From Enterobacter sp. JBIWA008 (GTDB lineage Bacteria > Pseudomonadota > Gammaproteobacteria > Enterobacterales > Enterobacteriaceae): a stretch of DNA of 64,000 bases. Both the position numbers and the translations under genes were made by a program. Below, piece by piece: positions 1-13,935 of this stretch. Positions within the stretch are counted from its first letter, which is position 1. Each line of letters opens with the position of its first letter. The stretch spans positions 3,968,001 to 4,032,000 of the forward strand of contig NZ_CP074149.1 of assembly GCF_019968765.1 (NCBI RefSeq), in the 5' to 3' direction. The notes under the pieces were generated by a model. It saw nothing but the letters and a program-made list of their open reading frames with translations, made no database searches and was not told where the DNA came from.

Positions 1-869
1 AAAAATATCTGCAGGGCCAGGTGACTGCCGACGTCAGCCAGATGACCGAACACCAGCACCTGCTGGCCGCGCATTGCGATCCAAAAGGCAAAATGTGGAG
101 CAACCTGCGCCTCTTCCGCCGTCAGGACGGCTTTGCCTTTATTGAGCGCCGCAGCCTGCAAGAGGCCCAGCTCAAAGAGCTGAAAAAGTACGCGGTATTT
201 TCCAAAGTCGCTATCGCCCCGGACAACGAACATGTCCTGCTGGGAGTGGCCGGTTTCCAGGCGCGTGCGGCACTGAAAAATCTCTTCAGCGAACTGCCGG
301 ATGCAGAAAAGCAGCTGGTCAGCGAAGGCGCGACCTCCATCCTGTGGTTTGAACACCCGGCGGAGCGTTTCCTGTTAGTCACGGATGCGGCAACCGCCGA
401 ACGCGTCACCGAGGCGCTGCGAGGCGAAGCACAGCTCAACAACAGCCAGCAGTGGCTGGCGCTGAACATCGAAGCGGGTCTGCCGGTAATTGACGCCGCA
501 AACAGCGCGCAGTTCATTCCTCAGGCAACCAACCTGCAGGCGCTGGGGGGTATCAGCTTTAAAAAGGGCTGTTACACCGGCCAGGAGATGGTGGCGCGTG
601 CAAAATTCCGCGGGGCAAACAAACGAGCGCTGTGGACGCTGGCGGGACATGCCAGCCGCGTACCTGAAGCGGGTGAAGACTTAGAGCTGAAGATGGGTGA
701 GAACTGGCGCCGAACCGGCACCGTGTTAGCCGCCGTACAGCTGGATGATGGACGTCTTTTAGTTCAAGCCGTCATGAATAATGACATGGAAGCCGACAGC
801 GTGTTCCGCGTGCGTGACGATGCGAATACGCTGAGTATTGAGCCGCTGCCGTATTCGTTAGAAGAGTAA
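1..869 (+). CDS. ygfZ: YgfZ, folate-binding tRNA-modifying/Fe-S repair protein (5' end cut by window edge)
   Basis: The frame is open from base 3 (K-Y-L-Q-G-Q before V-T-A-D-V), so the true start lies left of the window and the GTG at 21 is internal. The product is closely similar to E. coli YgfZ, a GcvT-like folate-binding protein that supports Fe-S enzymes such as MiaB and tRNA modification. The family signature K-G-C-Y-T-G-Q-E, with its functional Cys, lies near 563-586. The C-terminus ends P-Y-S-L-E-E as in E. coli. The last 288 residues or so are present and the gene looks intact. The gene for the related aminomethyltransferase GcvT lies 8 kb away. Confidence 0.96.
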   Translation, partial: KYLQGQVTADVSQMTEHQHLLAAHCDPKGKMWSNLRLFRRQDGFAFIERRSLQEAQLKELKKYAVFSKVAIAPDNEHVLLGVAGFQARAALKNLFSELPDAEKQLVSEGATSILWFEHPAERFLLVTDAATAERVTEALRGEAQLNNSQQWLALNIEAGLPVIDAANSAQFIPQATNLQALGGISFKKGCYTGQEMVARAKFRGANKRALWTLAGHASRVPEAGEDLELKMGENWRRTGTVLAAVQLDDGRLLVQAVMNNDMEADSVFRVRDDANTLSIEPLPYSLEE

Positions 870-887
870 TCGTCTACAGGTGTCCTC

Positions 888-920
888 CCTCTCCCTGCGG
901 GAGAGGGCCGGGGTGAGGGC
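888..920 (+). repeat. REP-like palindrome, family A (CCCTCTCCC / GGGAGAGGG / GGGTGAGGG)
   Basis: A 9-base inverted repeat with a 3-base loop is followed by a GGGTGAGGG tail, just after the ygfZ stop and between convergent ygfZ and trhA. The same unit recurs at 4444, 8209, 8253 (inverted), 19152, 25533 and 59919, with degraded copies at 30133 and 45593. It may also act as a weak bidirectional terminator. Confidence 0.8.
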
Positions 921-942
921 AACCGCCCGCACGGTGTAAAAA

Positions 943-1629
<687 letters not shown>

Positions 1630-1767
1630 TTATTCATCGCATCACTATGCTAACTGAGAATGATTCCAGTGAACACCTGTTAGCTAAAATAAAGTTAAAC
1701 ATGACGTTTCTAAATTACAATCAGATAGTTACACTTTAATTTCAGCGAACGCGCGTTCCAATTTCAG

Positions 1768-2079
1768 CTATAGACGTTTAAAATCAATCACATAAAACTG
1801 GTTCTGCCTGGGGTAAATCTCTGCGATCACGCTTTTCAGTGTATCCAGGCTCATATTCTCCTGTTCAGCATGTTTTTGCGTCAATGTGTCGAACGTAACG
1901 GTTGACGTCCCTGTTACTTCGATAGTGCAAAAATAACCATCATCTTCATAACGACCCACCCGCAGGATATCGCCGGTTTTGAAATGGGACTCACTTTTAT
2001 CCCGGATAGTGATGGTTTTACGCCCGGCCAGAATGTCGTCCTGAAAGCGCTGAAAAAAAGTGATGTCGTTTGGCTGCAT
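1768..2079 (-). CDS. yqfB: YqfB, N4-acetylcytidine amidohydrolase (ASCH domain)
   Basis: Starting at the ATG at 2079, the product is 103 residues (M-Q-P-N-D-I-T-F-F), the same length as E. coli YqfB. A longer in-frame extension to 2142 has no counterpart in that family and was not used. An AGGGAA-like ribosome site precedes the chosen start. The protein is a single ASCH domain; conserved K, T and E residues occur in [10 protein letters not shown] and in the F-C-T-I-E-V strand. E. coli YqfB hydrolyses N4-acetylcytidine to cytidine. It is divergent from the RpiR-type regulator with only about 50 bases between the starts. Confidence 0.93.
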   Translation of the reverse strand: MQPNDITFFQRFQDDILAGRKTITIRDKSESHFKTGDILRVGRYEDDGYFCTIEVTGTSTVTFDTLTQKHAEQENMSLDTLKSVIAEIYPRQNQFYVIDFKRL

Positions 2080-2130
2080 GTTATTATTCCCTGAAGAAAA
2101 GTCTGATGAGTGAGTGTAGCCATTGTGAGC

Positions 2131-2862
2131 ATGTTCTCCCATTCCGCCATTGCCAGCCTCAATAACCTGGAGATGATGGTCTACAACTATGTCATAAAAA
2201 ATCGTGACAAAGTCATGTACATGACCATCCGCGAGCTGGCGGATGCGGCGGGTGTCTCGACGACCACTATCCTGCGCTTTTGCCGCAAACTCAACTGCGA
2301 AGGCTACTCGGAGTTTCGCGTGCGCTTTAAGCTCTATTTAGAGCAGAATGAGCCCCAGCAGGCTAATTTCGGTGCCAGCGAAATTATCAGCTTCTTTAAA
2401 AGCGTTAACAATGAAGAGTTCGATACATTATTAGATGAGGCGGTGGAAATTATATTGTCTTCCGAGCGAATTATATTCGTCGGCGCGGGAACATCAGGCT
2501 CGCTGGCGAAATATGGCGCGCGCTTCTTTTCTAATATCGGAAAATTCAGTAACCATATTGATGATCCTTATTTCCCGGTCACCAATGATATGGCGAAAAA
2601 TGCGCTGGCGATTGTGCTCTCCGTCTCGGGCGAGACCGAGGAGATCCTGCGCTTCGCCAGCCAGTTCAGCCTGCATCACTGCAAGGTACTCTCCATTACC
2701 AGCCACGAGCACTCGCGTCTCGCAAAACTGGCAGACTTTAATCTCTCCTGGCATGTTCCTCAGACGCGTATTGCAGGCGTCTACGACATCACCACGCAAA
2801 TTCCCGTTATTTATATTCTGGAGTCTCTCGGCCGTAAGCTGGCGAAGAAACTCACAGAATAA
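2131..2862 (+). CDS. MurR/RpiR-family transcriptional regulator (HTH + SIS), probable regulator of bglA
   Basis: The protein has an N-terminal HTH_6 domain (residues about 1-75, with [13 protein letters not shown] as recognition helix) and a C-terminal SIS phosphosugar-binding domain (about 105-235, with V-G-A-G-T-S-G-S and S-V-S-G-E-T-E-E). Members sense phosphosugars and control sugar catabolic genes. It ends 116 bases upstream of bglA on the same strand, so it probably controls 6-phospho-beta-glucoside use. As I remember it, E. coli K-12 has no regulator between yqfB and bglA. The start is uncertain: in-frame GTG codons at 2110 and 2125 are alternatives to the ATG at 2131, and none has a strong ribosome site. 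Confidence 0.85.
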   Translation: MFSHSAIASLNNLEMMVYNYVIKNRDKVMYMTIRELADAAGVSTTTILRFCRKLNCEGYSEFRVRFKLYLEQNEPQQANFGASEIISFFKSVNNEEFDTLLDEAVEIILSSERIIFVGAGTSGSLAKYGARFFSNIGKFSNHIDDPYFPVTNDMAKNALAIVLSVSGETEEILRFASQFSLHHCKVLSITSHEHSRLAKLADFNLSWHVPQTRIAGVYDITTQIPVIYILESLGRKLAKKLTE

Positions 2863-2880
2863 AACACCCTGTTTTTTTGA

Positions 2881-4412
<1,532 letters not shown>

Positions 4413-4443
4413 CTCTGCTGCGCCTGCAACGGCCAACGATTAT

Positions 4444-4480
4444 CCCCTCTCCCCTTTGGGGAGAGGGTTAGGGTGAGGGG
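4444..4480 (+). repeat. REP-like palindrome, family A
   Basis: A 10-base stem (CCCCTCTCCC / GGGGAGAGGG) plus GGGTGAGGGG tail lies between the converging ends of bglA and ygfF, ending 2 bases before the ygfF stop codon. Confidence 0.8.
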
Positions 4481-4481
4481 T

Positions 4482-5225
4482 TTATTTCCCGCCAGCCAGC
4501 TCTAAAAAACTACCCGTTACGTACGACGCCTTCTCGCTCAGCAGCCAGACAATCGCCTGCGCCACCTCTTCCGGCTGGCCGCCGCGCTGCATCGGCAGCA
4601 ACGATTTCAAGCGATCCACTCGCCCCGGCTCTCCGCCGGAAGCATGGATATCGGTATAGATCAGGCCCGGACGAACGCAGTTGACGCGAATGCCCTGCGC
4701 CGCCACCTCCAGCGATAGCCCGGTTGTCAGCGAATCCACCGCCCCCTTCGACGCGGCATAATCCACATATTCACCCGGTGCCCCCAGACGCGACGCCGCG
4801 GAAGAGACGTTCACTATCGCCCCACCCTTGCCGCCGTGCCTGAAGGACATGCGTTTTACCGCTTCCCGGCAGCAGAGAAAGTAGCCCGTAACGTTGGTCG
4901 CCAGAACGCGGTTAATGCGCTCAGCGGAGAGATTCTCAATAGTGGATTGCTCAAACAGAATCCCCGCATTATTGACCAGCGCGGTCAGCGGCTCGCCTTC
5001 ACGATCGAGGCTGTCAAACATCGCCAGCACCTGGGCTTCATCGCTGATGTCCGCGCGGACGGCAAAGGCTTTACCGCCCGCCTCAACGATCTGGTTGATG
5101 ACCTCCGTCGCGGCCTTAATGTTGTGATGATAGTTCACCGCCACGGTGTAGCCTTCGCGTGCCAGCTGCAGCGCGGTGGCTTTCCCAATGCCCCGGCTGG
5201 CGCCGGTGACCAGTGCTATTGCCAT
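4482..5225 (-). CDS. ygfF: YgfF, short-chain dehydrogenase/reductase
   Basis: This 247-residue SDR closely matches E. coli YgfF, which lies at the same place between bglA and gcvP. The dinucleotide-binding T-G-A-S-R-G-I-G is at residues 7-14, N-N-A-G follows near residue 85, and the catalytic Ser and Y-x3-K (V-D-Y-A-A-S-K-G) are present. A good ribosome site (GGGAGAAG) precedes the ATG at 5225. The substrate is unknown. It lies downstream of gcvP on the same strand, but a terminator-like hairpin between them suggests separate transcription. Confidence 0.93.
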   Translation of the reverse strand: MAIALVTGASRGIGKATALQLAREGYTVAVNYHHNIKAATEVINQIVEAGGKAFAVRADISDEAQVLAMFDSLDREGEPLTALVNNAGILFEQSTIENLSAERINRVLATNVTGYFLCCREAVKRMSFRHGGKGGAIVNVSSAASRLGAPGEYVDYAASKGAVDSLTTGLSLEVAAQGIRVNCVRPGLIYTDIHASGGEPGRVDRLKSLLPMQRGGQPEEVAQAIVWLLSEKASYVTGSFLELAGGK

Positions 5226-5239
5226 TTTCTTCTCCCAAT

Positions 5240-5277
5240 AAAAAAGCCGGGAGGCGGCTTCGCCTTACCCGGCTTAC
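5240..5277 (-). terminator. Terminator of gcvTHP built on a family-B REP element
   Basis: On the minus strand the stem AAGCCGGG...CCCGGCTT is followed directly by a run of T residues (TTTTTTATT), the shape of an intrinsic terminator. The stem belongs to the second palindromic family of the window (GCCGGG-TGGCGGCTTCGCCTTA-CCCGGC; copies at 15865, 20763 and 30099). It lies 18 bases past the gcvP stop. Confidence 0.7.
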
Positions 5278-5295
5278 GTTACTACATCAGCAATA

Positions 5296-8169
<2,874 letters not shown>

Positions 8170-8208
8170 GAGCGATGGTTCCTGAAACGTGCAGTGAATG
8201 TGTTTTCT

Positions 8209-8287
8209 CCCTCTCCCTTAGGGAGAGGGCTGGGGTGAGGCTGTCGTCTGTTCCCCTCACCCTACCCTCTCCCCAAAGGGGAGAGGG
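8209..8287. repeat. Inverted pair of family-A REP-like elements between gcvP and gcvH
   Basis: One copy runs forward (8209-8240) and a second lies in reverse orientation (8253-8287, CCCCTCACCC...GGGGAGAGGG). The pair fills most of the gap inside a single operon, so the transcript should carry strong nested hairpins. Such BIME-like structures are known in enterobacteria to affect mRNA stability between cistrons. Confidence 0.8.
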
Positions 8288-8295
8288 ATAATGGC

Positions 8296-8685
8296 TTACT
8301 CGTCTTCTAACAGTGCTTCGTACGCGGTCGCATCCAGCAGCGCGGCAACCTGAGATTCGTCGCTGGCTTTGATCTTGAAGATCCAGCCGCCTTCATAAGG
8401 CTCGCTGTTCACCAGTTCCGGCGAATCGCTCAGCGCGTCGTTGACGGCAACGATTTCGCCGCTCACAGGGGCATAGATATCGGATGCCGCTTTTACGGAC
8501 TCCGCTACGGCGCAGTCGTCGCCCGCGCTAACGGTTGTACCCACGTCAGGCAGGTCAACAAACACCATGTCGCCCAGCAGCTCCTGCGCGTGCTCGGTGA
8601 TCCCTACGGTGTAAGTGCCGTCCGCCTCTTTGCGCAGCCACTCGTGTTCTTTGCTGTATTTCAGTTCTGCTGGCACATTGCTCAT
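8296..8685 (-). CDS. gcvH: GcvH, glycine cleavage system H protein
   Basis: This 129-residue lipoyl carrier protein matches E. coli GcvH. The lipoylated Lys lies in A-E-S-V-K-A-A-S-D (residue 65), within the hammerhead beta fold. It shuttles the methylamine intermediate between GcvP, GcvT and the lipoamide dehydrogenase. The start is preceded by AGGAGAACTTCA, a strong ribosome site. It lies 23 bases after the gcvT stop, in the same transcript, and 126 bases before gcvP. Confidence 0.98.
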   Translation of the reverse strand: MSNVPAELKYSKEHEWLRKEADGTYTVGITEHAQELLGDMVFVDLPDVGTTVSAGDDCAVAESVKAASDIYAPVSGEIVAVNDALSDSPELVNSEPYEGGWIFKIKASDESQVAALLDATAYEALLEDE

Positions 8686-8708
8686 TGAAGTTCTCCTGAT
8701 AAAAATGA

Positions 8709-9803
8709 TTAGGCGACCGGCTTACCGGCGCGAACAAAAATCGGTTTGGTTACGTTGACCGGCATTTCGCGGTTGCGGATTTGTACCACAGCCGTTTCGC
8801 CAATACCCGCCGGCACGCGTGCCAGTGCAATACTGTAGCCCAGCGTCGGGGAGAAGGTACCGCTGGTGATCACGCCTTCGCGAGGATTGCCGTCAGCATC
8901 GGTAAAACGCACCGGCAGTTCACCGCGCAGCACGCCCTTCTCGGTCATCACCAGACCCACCAGTTGTTCAGTGCCCTTCTCGCGCTGCATCTCCAGCGCT
9001 TCGCGGCCAATAAAGTCACGGTCAGCCGGTTCCCATGCGATGGTCCAGCCCATGTTGGCGGCCAGCGGAGAAACACCTTCATCCATCTCCTGGCCGTAGA
9101 GGTTCATGCCCGCTTCCAGACGCAGCGTATCGCGCGCGCCCAGACCCGCCGGCTTCACGCCCGCTTCCACCAGCGCACGCCAGAAATCAGCGGCCTTCTC
9201 GTTCGGCATCGCAATTTCGTAGCCTGCTTCACCGGTGTAGCCGGTGGTGGCGATAAACAGATCGCCCGCCTGTACGCCGAAGAACGGCTTCATGCCAGCG
9301 GTGGCGTTGCGCTGCTCGTCGTTAAACAGAGAGGCGGCTTTTGCCTGCGCGTTTGGTCCCTGCACGGCGATCAGCGACAGATCGTCACGGACGGTGATGT
9401 CGATGGCATAAGGTTCGGCGTGTTGGGTGATCCAGGAGAGGTCTTTTTCGCGGGTGGCGGAGTTTACAACGAGGCGGAAGAAATCTTCGGTGAAGTAATA
9501 GACGATAAGGTCATCAATCACGCCGCCCGAGGCATTCAGCATGCCGGTATAGAGCGCTTTGCCCGGCGTCTTCAGTTTAGCGACGTCGTTTGCCAGCAGA
9601 TAACGCAAAAACTCCCGGGTGCGGCTACCGCGCAGATCGACAATCGTCATGTGGGACACGTCGAACATACCGGCATCGGTGCGCACCGCGTGGTGCTCAT
9701 CAATCTGCGAGCCGTAGTGAAGCGGCATCATCCAGCCATGGAAGTCCACCATGCGGGCGCCGCATAACACGTGTTGTTCGTACAAAGGAGTCTGTTGAGC
9801 CAT
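8709..9803 (-). CDS. gcvT: GcvT, aminomethyltransferase (T-protein)
   Basis: This 364-residue protein matches E. coli GcvT, which transfers the methylene group from the H-protein arm to tetrahydrofolate and releases ammonia. The N-terminal [15 protein letters not shown] and the catalytic Asp region M-F-D-V-S-H-M are present, as is [16 protein letters not shown]. It is the first gene of the operon; the upstream region carries a PurR-like box and ATTAG/CTAAT motifs typical of GcvA control. Confidence 0.98.
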   Translation of the reverse strand: MAQQTPLYEQHVLCGARMVDFHGWMMPLHYGSQIDEHHAVRTDAGMFDVSHMTIVDLRGSRTREFLRYLLANDVAKLKTPGKALYTGMLNASGGVIDDLIVYYFTEDFFRLVVNSATREKDLSWITQHAEPYAIDITVRDDLSLIAVQGPNAQAKAASLFNDEQRNATAGMKPFFGVQAGDLFIATTGYTGEAGYEIAMPNEKAADFWRALVEAGVKPAGLGARDTLRLEAGMNLYGQEMDEGVSPLAANMGWTIAWEPADRDFIGREALEMQREKGTEQLVGLVMTEKGVLRGELPVRFTDADGNPREGVITSGTFSPTLGYSIALARVPAGIGETAVVQIRNREMPVNVTKPIFVRAGKPVA

Positions 9804-9862
9804 CTTATCCTCGTTGAAAAATTCACCGTGAAACCCGGTATCGGCCCCTTTACCTGGCGCCG

Positions 9863-9878
9863 ACGCAAACGTTCTCTT
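9863..9878. promoter_or_regulatory. Candidate PurR box upstream of gcvT
   Basis: ACGCAAACGTTCTCTT matches the purine repressor consensus ACGCAAACGTTTTCGT at 14 of 16 bases. It lies 60-75 bases before the gcvT start. PurR repression of gcvTHP is established in E. coli. Confidence 0.6.
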
Positions 9879-9935
9879 TTACCTGAACTTACCACCGAAA
9901 CCGGCGGTTAACCATAAGGTAAAACGGGTCATCAC

Positions 9936-10133
9936 ATTAGCTTATGACCAAAAAACGCTAAAAAGCCTACAGAGTTATTCACTGGAAAAATGCGATTATC
10001 CCCGCACAAAATTAACAATGATCTAACAGGATTTAGCACATGGTGATATTTCATGCGGAAAAATGGGCCGAATTTCCGTAACGATAAAAACATAACATTA
10101 GTTAATCTAATGCGAAAAATGACGTGGAATTAG
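9936..10133. promoter_or_regulatory. gcvT control region with CTAAT/ATTAG motifs (candidate GcvA and Lrp region)
   Basis: The 397-base gap between gcvT and ubiI holds no gene. ATTAG is found at 9936-9940, ATTAGTTAATCTAAT at 10097-10111 and ATTAG again at 10129-10133. GcvA of E. coli binds sites with a CTAAT core upstream of gcvT, and the A+T-rich sequence between them would suit Lrp. No glycine-riboswitch fold was recognised. Confidence 0.45.
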
Positions 10134-10200
10134 ATTATTTCAAACGAGGGAATTTCCCCGGCGCAGAGGCCGGGAGAATAAAGTGTGACAGGGATCTAAG

Positions 10201-11403
10201 TTAGCGCAGCCAGTCAGGGAGATCGTTAAGACCCATCGCCTGACGGAGAAGTTGAGGTTTGACGCCAGGAAGCGTATCGGCCAGTTTAAGACCGATATCG
10301 CGCAGCAGTTTTTTCGCCGGATTCGCCCCGGCAAACAGCTCGCGGAAGCCCTGCATGCCCGCCAGCATCATCGCCGCACTGTGCTTGCGGCTACGCTCGT
10401 AGCGGCGCAGATAGAGATGCTGACCGATATCTTTCCCTTCGCGATGCAGGCGACGCAGCTCTTCAACCAGCTCCGCCGCGTCCATAAAGCCAAGGTTAAC
10501 GCCCTGCCCGGCCAGTGGATGAATGGTATGGGCCGCATCACCTACCAGCGCCAGACGGTGGGCCGCAAACTGACGCGCGTAGCGACCGGTTAACGGGAAC
10601 ACCTGCCGATCGCTTTCAAGGGTGCACAGGCCAAGGCGGTTATCAAACGCCATGCAAAGCGCCTGGTTAAAGGCATCCGGCGTCGCCTCCTGCATCAGCT
10701 GGGCTTTTTCCGGTACCAGTGACCAGACGATAGAGCACAGATGCGGATCGCTCAGCGGCAGGAAGGCCAGAATGCCGTCATTGTGGAAAATCTGCCGCGC
10801 CACGCCGCCGTGCGGCTCTTCGGTTCGGATCGTTGCCACCATCGCATGATGGCGGTAATCCCAGAAGGTCAGCGGGATATCGGCCTTGTTGCGCAGCCAG
10901 GAGTTCGCACCATCGGCACCGACCACAAGACGCGCGGTCAGCATGTCGCCGCTTTGCAGGGTGATAAACGCCTCGTTTTCACCCCACGCTACCTGCTGGA
11001 TTTGCGCGGGTGCCATCATGGTTACATCGCTACAGGACAGCGCTTTTTGCCACAGCGCATGATGGATAACGGCATTCTCAATAATATGGCCAAGGTGGCT
11101 ATAGCCCATGCTTTCATCATCAAAAGCAATATGACCAAAGCTGTCTTTATCCCACACTTCCATACCGTGATAGCAGCTGGCGCGCTGCGCCACAATATCT
11201 GCCCAGACGCCAAGGTGCGTCAGCAGCTTTTCGCTGGCCGCATTAATTGCCGAGACGCGGAGTTCCGGCGGCGCATCCGGGGCAACGGGCTGGGGCTGTT
11301 TTTGCTCCAGCACCGCCACGCGAAGGCCGCTGCCCTGTAAACCGCAGGCCAGCGCCAGTCCGACCATACCGCCGCCAACGATGGCGACATCAACATTTTG
11401 CAC
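10201..11403 (-). CDS. ubiI: UbiI, 2-octaprenylphenol 5-hydroxylase (FAD)
   Basis: This 400-residue flavoprotein hydroxylase has the same length as E. coli UbiI (VisC). It introduces the C5 hydroxyl group in ubiquinone synthesis, in the Ubi complex. The FAD dinucleotide fold G-G-G-M-V-G-L-A is near the N-terminus, D-G-A-N-S near residue 170, and the second FAD motif G-D-A-A-H-T-I-H-P-L-A-G-Q-G near residue 290. It is the last gene of ygfB-pepP-ubiH-ubiI, 12 bases after ubiH. A CCCGGC/GCCGGG hairpin at 10157-10174 lies downstream but lacks a clear T run. Confidence 0.97.
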   Translation of the reverse strand: MQNVDVAIVGGGMVGLALACGLQGSGLRVAVLEQKQPQPVAPDAPPELRVSAINAASEKLLTHLGVWADIVAQRASCYHGMEVWDKDSFGHIAFDDESMGYSHLGHIIENAVIHHALWQKALSCSDVTMMAPAQIQQVAWGENEAFITLQSGDMLTARLVVGADGANSWLRNKADIPLTFWDYRHHAMVATIRTEEPHGGVARQIFHNDGILAFLPLSDPHLCSIVWSLVPEKAQLMQEATPDAFNQALCMAFDNRLGLCTLESDRQVFPLTGRYARQFAAHRLALVGDAAHTIHPLAGQGVNLGFMDAAELVEELRRLHREGKDIGQHLYLRRYERSRKHSAAMMLAGMQGFRELFAGANPAKKLLRDIGLKLADTLPGVKPQLLRQAMGLNDLPDWLR

Positions 11404-11415
11404 GGTGATAACTCC

Positions 11416-12594
11416 TTAACGCGCGACCCAACCCAGGGTCCGCTGCGCCAGCACGTCGCGTGCCGGAATGAACAGTTCCATCGCCATCAGCCCGAGGTTG
11501 CGACCTGCAACCAGCGGTGCCCAGCGATTGGCAAAGAGATGGACTAAGCCGTCGGTAACGCCGATTGTCGCCTCTTTATCGGCCTGGCGTCGCTTCTGGT
11601 AATGGCTTAGCACCGAATAAGCGCCACAATCTTTTTGCTCACCCCATGCCAGCGCCAGCGATTCTGCCAGGCTCATGACATCACGCAGCCCAAGGTTAAA
11701 TCCTTGTCCGGCAATCGGATGTAATGTCTGCGCGGCGTTGCCGACCAGCGCCACGCGGTGAGAAACAGACTGCGATGCGGTGGTTAACGACAGCGGATAG
11801 ACCGCACGTTTCCCCGCATGGGTAATACGCCCAAGTCGCCAGCCAAAGGCTTTCTGCAACTCGGTACAAAAACGTTCGTCTGACCAGGCCTGAACCTCTT
11901 GAGCTTTATCCTGCGAATGACACCAGACAAGCGAACAGCGCCCGTCCGACATCGGTAGCATTGCCAACGGGCCGTGCTGCGTGAAGCGCTCAAACGCCCG
12001 GCCGTTGTGTTCTGCTGCGGTCGCGACGTTCGCAATGACCGCGACCTGCCCGTAAGGCTGCTGCCGCCACTCTACGCCGCACTGCGTGCCAAGCGCCGAA
12101 CGCGAGCCGTCCGCCGCCACCAGAAGCTGACCGTCGAGAACGGTGCCATTATCGAGCGCTACGCTCACCGCGTCTTCGCTGCGGCTAAAACTGGCAACGC
12201 GCGCCGGACAGTGTAGCGTGACGCCCGGCGCATCCTGTAACAGACGGAACAGACGCAGGCCGACGTCGTGGAGTTCAACAACCTGACCCAGGGCATCAAT
12301 CCGGTAATCCTGCGCGTCCAGCGTGACAAAGCCAGCATGGCCGCGATCGCTCACGTGAACGGTTTTAATTGCCGTGGCGCAATCGGCGATCGCCTGCCAG
12401 ATACCAATGCGGGACAGCTGCTGGCAAGTGCCTTGCGCCAGGGCAATAGCGCGCGAATCAAAACCTGGATGATTCTTCGCCTGCGGTGCGATAGCTTCAA
12501 CCAGGTGCACCGGAAGCTGCCCCTTCGTCAAATGCGAAATGGCCAGCGCCAGCGTTGCACCGGTCATGCCGCCGCCAACGATGATCACGCTCAT
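11416..12594 (-). CDS. ubiH: UbiH, 2-octaprenyl-6-methoxyphenol hydroxylase (FAD)
   Basis: This 392-residue enzyme is a paralogue of its neighbour UbiI and matches E. coli UbiH, the C1 hydroxylase of ubiquinone synthesis. The N-terminal G-G-G-M-T-G-A-T-L-A motif and the C-terminal G-N-A-A-Q-T-L-H-P-I-A-G-Q-G, with Asn-Ala-Ala-Gln as is usual for UbiH, bind FAD. Its start overlaps the pepP stop by 4 bases (ATGA), which points to translational coupling. Confidence 0.97.
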   Translation of the reverse strand: MSVIIVGGGMTGATLALAISHLTKGQLPVHLVEAIAPQAKNHPGFDSRAIALAQGTCQQLSRIGIWQAIADCATAIKTVHVSDRGHAGFVTLDAQDYRIDALGQVVELHDVGLRLFRLLQDAPGVTLHCPARVASFSRSEDAVSVALDNGTVLDGQLLVAADGSRSALGTQCGVEWRQQPYGQVAVIANVATAAEHNGRAFERFTQHGPLAMLPMSDGRCSLVWCHSQDKAQEVQAWSDERFCTELQKAFGWRLGRITHAGKRAVYPLSLTTASQSVSHRVALVGNAAQTLHPIAGQGFNLGLRDVMSLAESLALAWGEQKDCGAYSVLSHYQKRRQADKEATIGVTDGLVHLFANRWAPLVAGRNLGLMAMELFIPARDVLAQRTLGWVAR

Positions 12595-13910
12595 GCGCGC
12601 GCCGCTGCCATCAGCGCCTCAATATCGTCAGCGTTTTTCACGACGCTCGCGGTCAGGTTTTCGTTACCGGTTTCGGTAATGACGATGTCATCTTCAATAC
12701 GAATGCCAATCCCGCGGTACTCTTCAGGCACGTCGGCATCCGACGCGATATACAGACCCGGCTCCACGGTTAACACCATGCCCGGCTCCAGCACGCGCGA
12801 ACGGTCCGGGCCGTATGCACCAACGTCATGGACATCCAGCCCCAGCCAGTGGCTCAGGCCGTGCATGAAATACGGTCGATGCGCATTTTCAGCGATCAGG
12901 GTATCGACATCCCCTTTCAGGATCCCGAGCCTGACCAGACCGGTAATCATGATGCGCACCACTTCACCAGTCACTTCCTGCATGGAGGTACCCGGACGAT
13001 ACAGCCTGAGCGCCGTCTCAAGCGATTCCAGGACGATGTCGTAAATGGCGCGCTGTGCCGGTGAGAATTTACCGTTCACCGGGAAGGTACGGGTGATATC
13101 CCCCGCGTAGCCCTGATATTCGCAACCGGCGTCAATCAGTACCAGATCGCCGTCGCGCAGCGCACTTTCGTTTTCGGTGTAGTGCAGAATGCAGCCGTTT
13201 TCCCCGCCGCCGACAATCGTGCTGTAGGAGGGATAACGCGCGCCGTGGCGGTTAAATTCGTGGTGAATTTCGCCTTCCAGCTGGTATTCGAACATTCCGG
13301 GACGGCACTTTTCCATGGCGCGGGTGTGCGCCAGCGCGCTGATTTCGCCTGCACGCCGCATCAAATTCAGCTCTTCTTTAGACTTGAACAGGCGCATCTC
13401 ATGCACTACCGGGCGCCAGTCCGTCAGCGTGGCAGGTGCGGACAGGTTCTGCCGCGAGCCTTTGCGCAGCTTATCCAGCGCGGTGAAGACAATCTCATCG
13501 GCGTACGCATATTCGCCCTGCGCGTGATAGAGCACGTCAAGGCCGTTAAGCAGCTGATAGAGCTGCTGGTTGATTTCGCTAAACGCCAGCGCGCGGTCAA
13601 CGCCCAGCTTCGCCAGTGCAGCCTCCTGGCCTAAGCGGCGGCCAAACCAGATTTCGGCCGCCAGATCGCGCACGCGGTTGAAAATCACGCTGTGGTTGTG
13701 GGTGTCATTGCTCTTAATCAGCACCAGCACGGCTTCCGGCTCGTTAAAGCCTGTGAAGTACCAGAAATCGCTGCTCTGTCGATAGGGATATTCGCTGTCG
13801 GCGCTGCGCGTGACTTCGGGCGCTGCAAAAATCAGCGCGGCGCTGCCCGGCTGCATTGTTGCCAGCAGCGCCTGACGGCGGCGTGAATACTCTTGATTCG
13901 AGATAACCAT
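12591..13910 (-). CDS. pepP: PepP, Xaa-Pro aminopeptidase P
   Basis: The chosen ATG at 13910 follows a strong AGGAGGG ribosome site and gives 439 residues, close to the 441 of E. coli PepP; a 71-residue in-frame upstream extension overlaps ygfB and is not family-like. It removes N-terminal residues preceding proline and binds two Mn ions. The metal ligands are visible in order: two Asp in L-I-D-A-G-C-E-Y-Q-G-Y-A-G-D, His in H-G-L-S-H-W-L-G, and Glu in V-E-P-G-L-Y and R-I-E-D-D. It is second in the ygfB-pepP-ubiH-ubiI operon. Confidence 0.97.
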   Translation of the reverse strand: MVISNQEYSRRRQALLATMQPGSAALIFAAPEVTRSADSEYPYRQSSDFWYFTGFNEPEAVLVLIKSNDTHNHSVIFNRVRDLAAEIWFGRRLGQEAALAKLGVDRALAFSEINQQLYQLLNGLDVLYHAQGEYAYADEIVFTALDKLRKGSRQNLSAPATLTDWRPVVHEMRLFKSKEELNLMRRAGEISALAHTRAMEKCRPGMFEYQLEGEIHHEFNRHGARYPSYSTIVGGGENGCILHYTENESALRDGDLVLIDAGCEYQGYAGDITRTFPVNGKFSPAQRAIYDIVLESLETALRLYRPGTSMQEVTGEVVRIMITGLVRLGILKGDVDTLIAENAHRPYFMHGLSHWLGLDVHDVGAYGPDRSRVLEPGMVLTVEPGLYIASDADVPEEYRGIGIRIEDDIVITETGNENLTASVVKNADDIEALMAAARA

Positions 13911-13935
13911 GACACCCTCCTGTGCGTTATTTTTC

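Noticed and set aside
21..869. ygfZ as a short gene starting at the GTG at 21
   Set aside because: The frame is open to the left edge with family-conserved residues before this codon, so it is a truncated gene.
9804..10200. A glycine riboswitch before gcvT
   Set aside because: No tandem aptamer-like conserved elements were visible; enterobacterial gcvTHP is controlled by GcvA/GcvR, Lrp and PurR.
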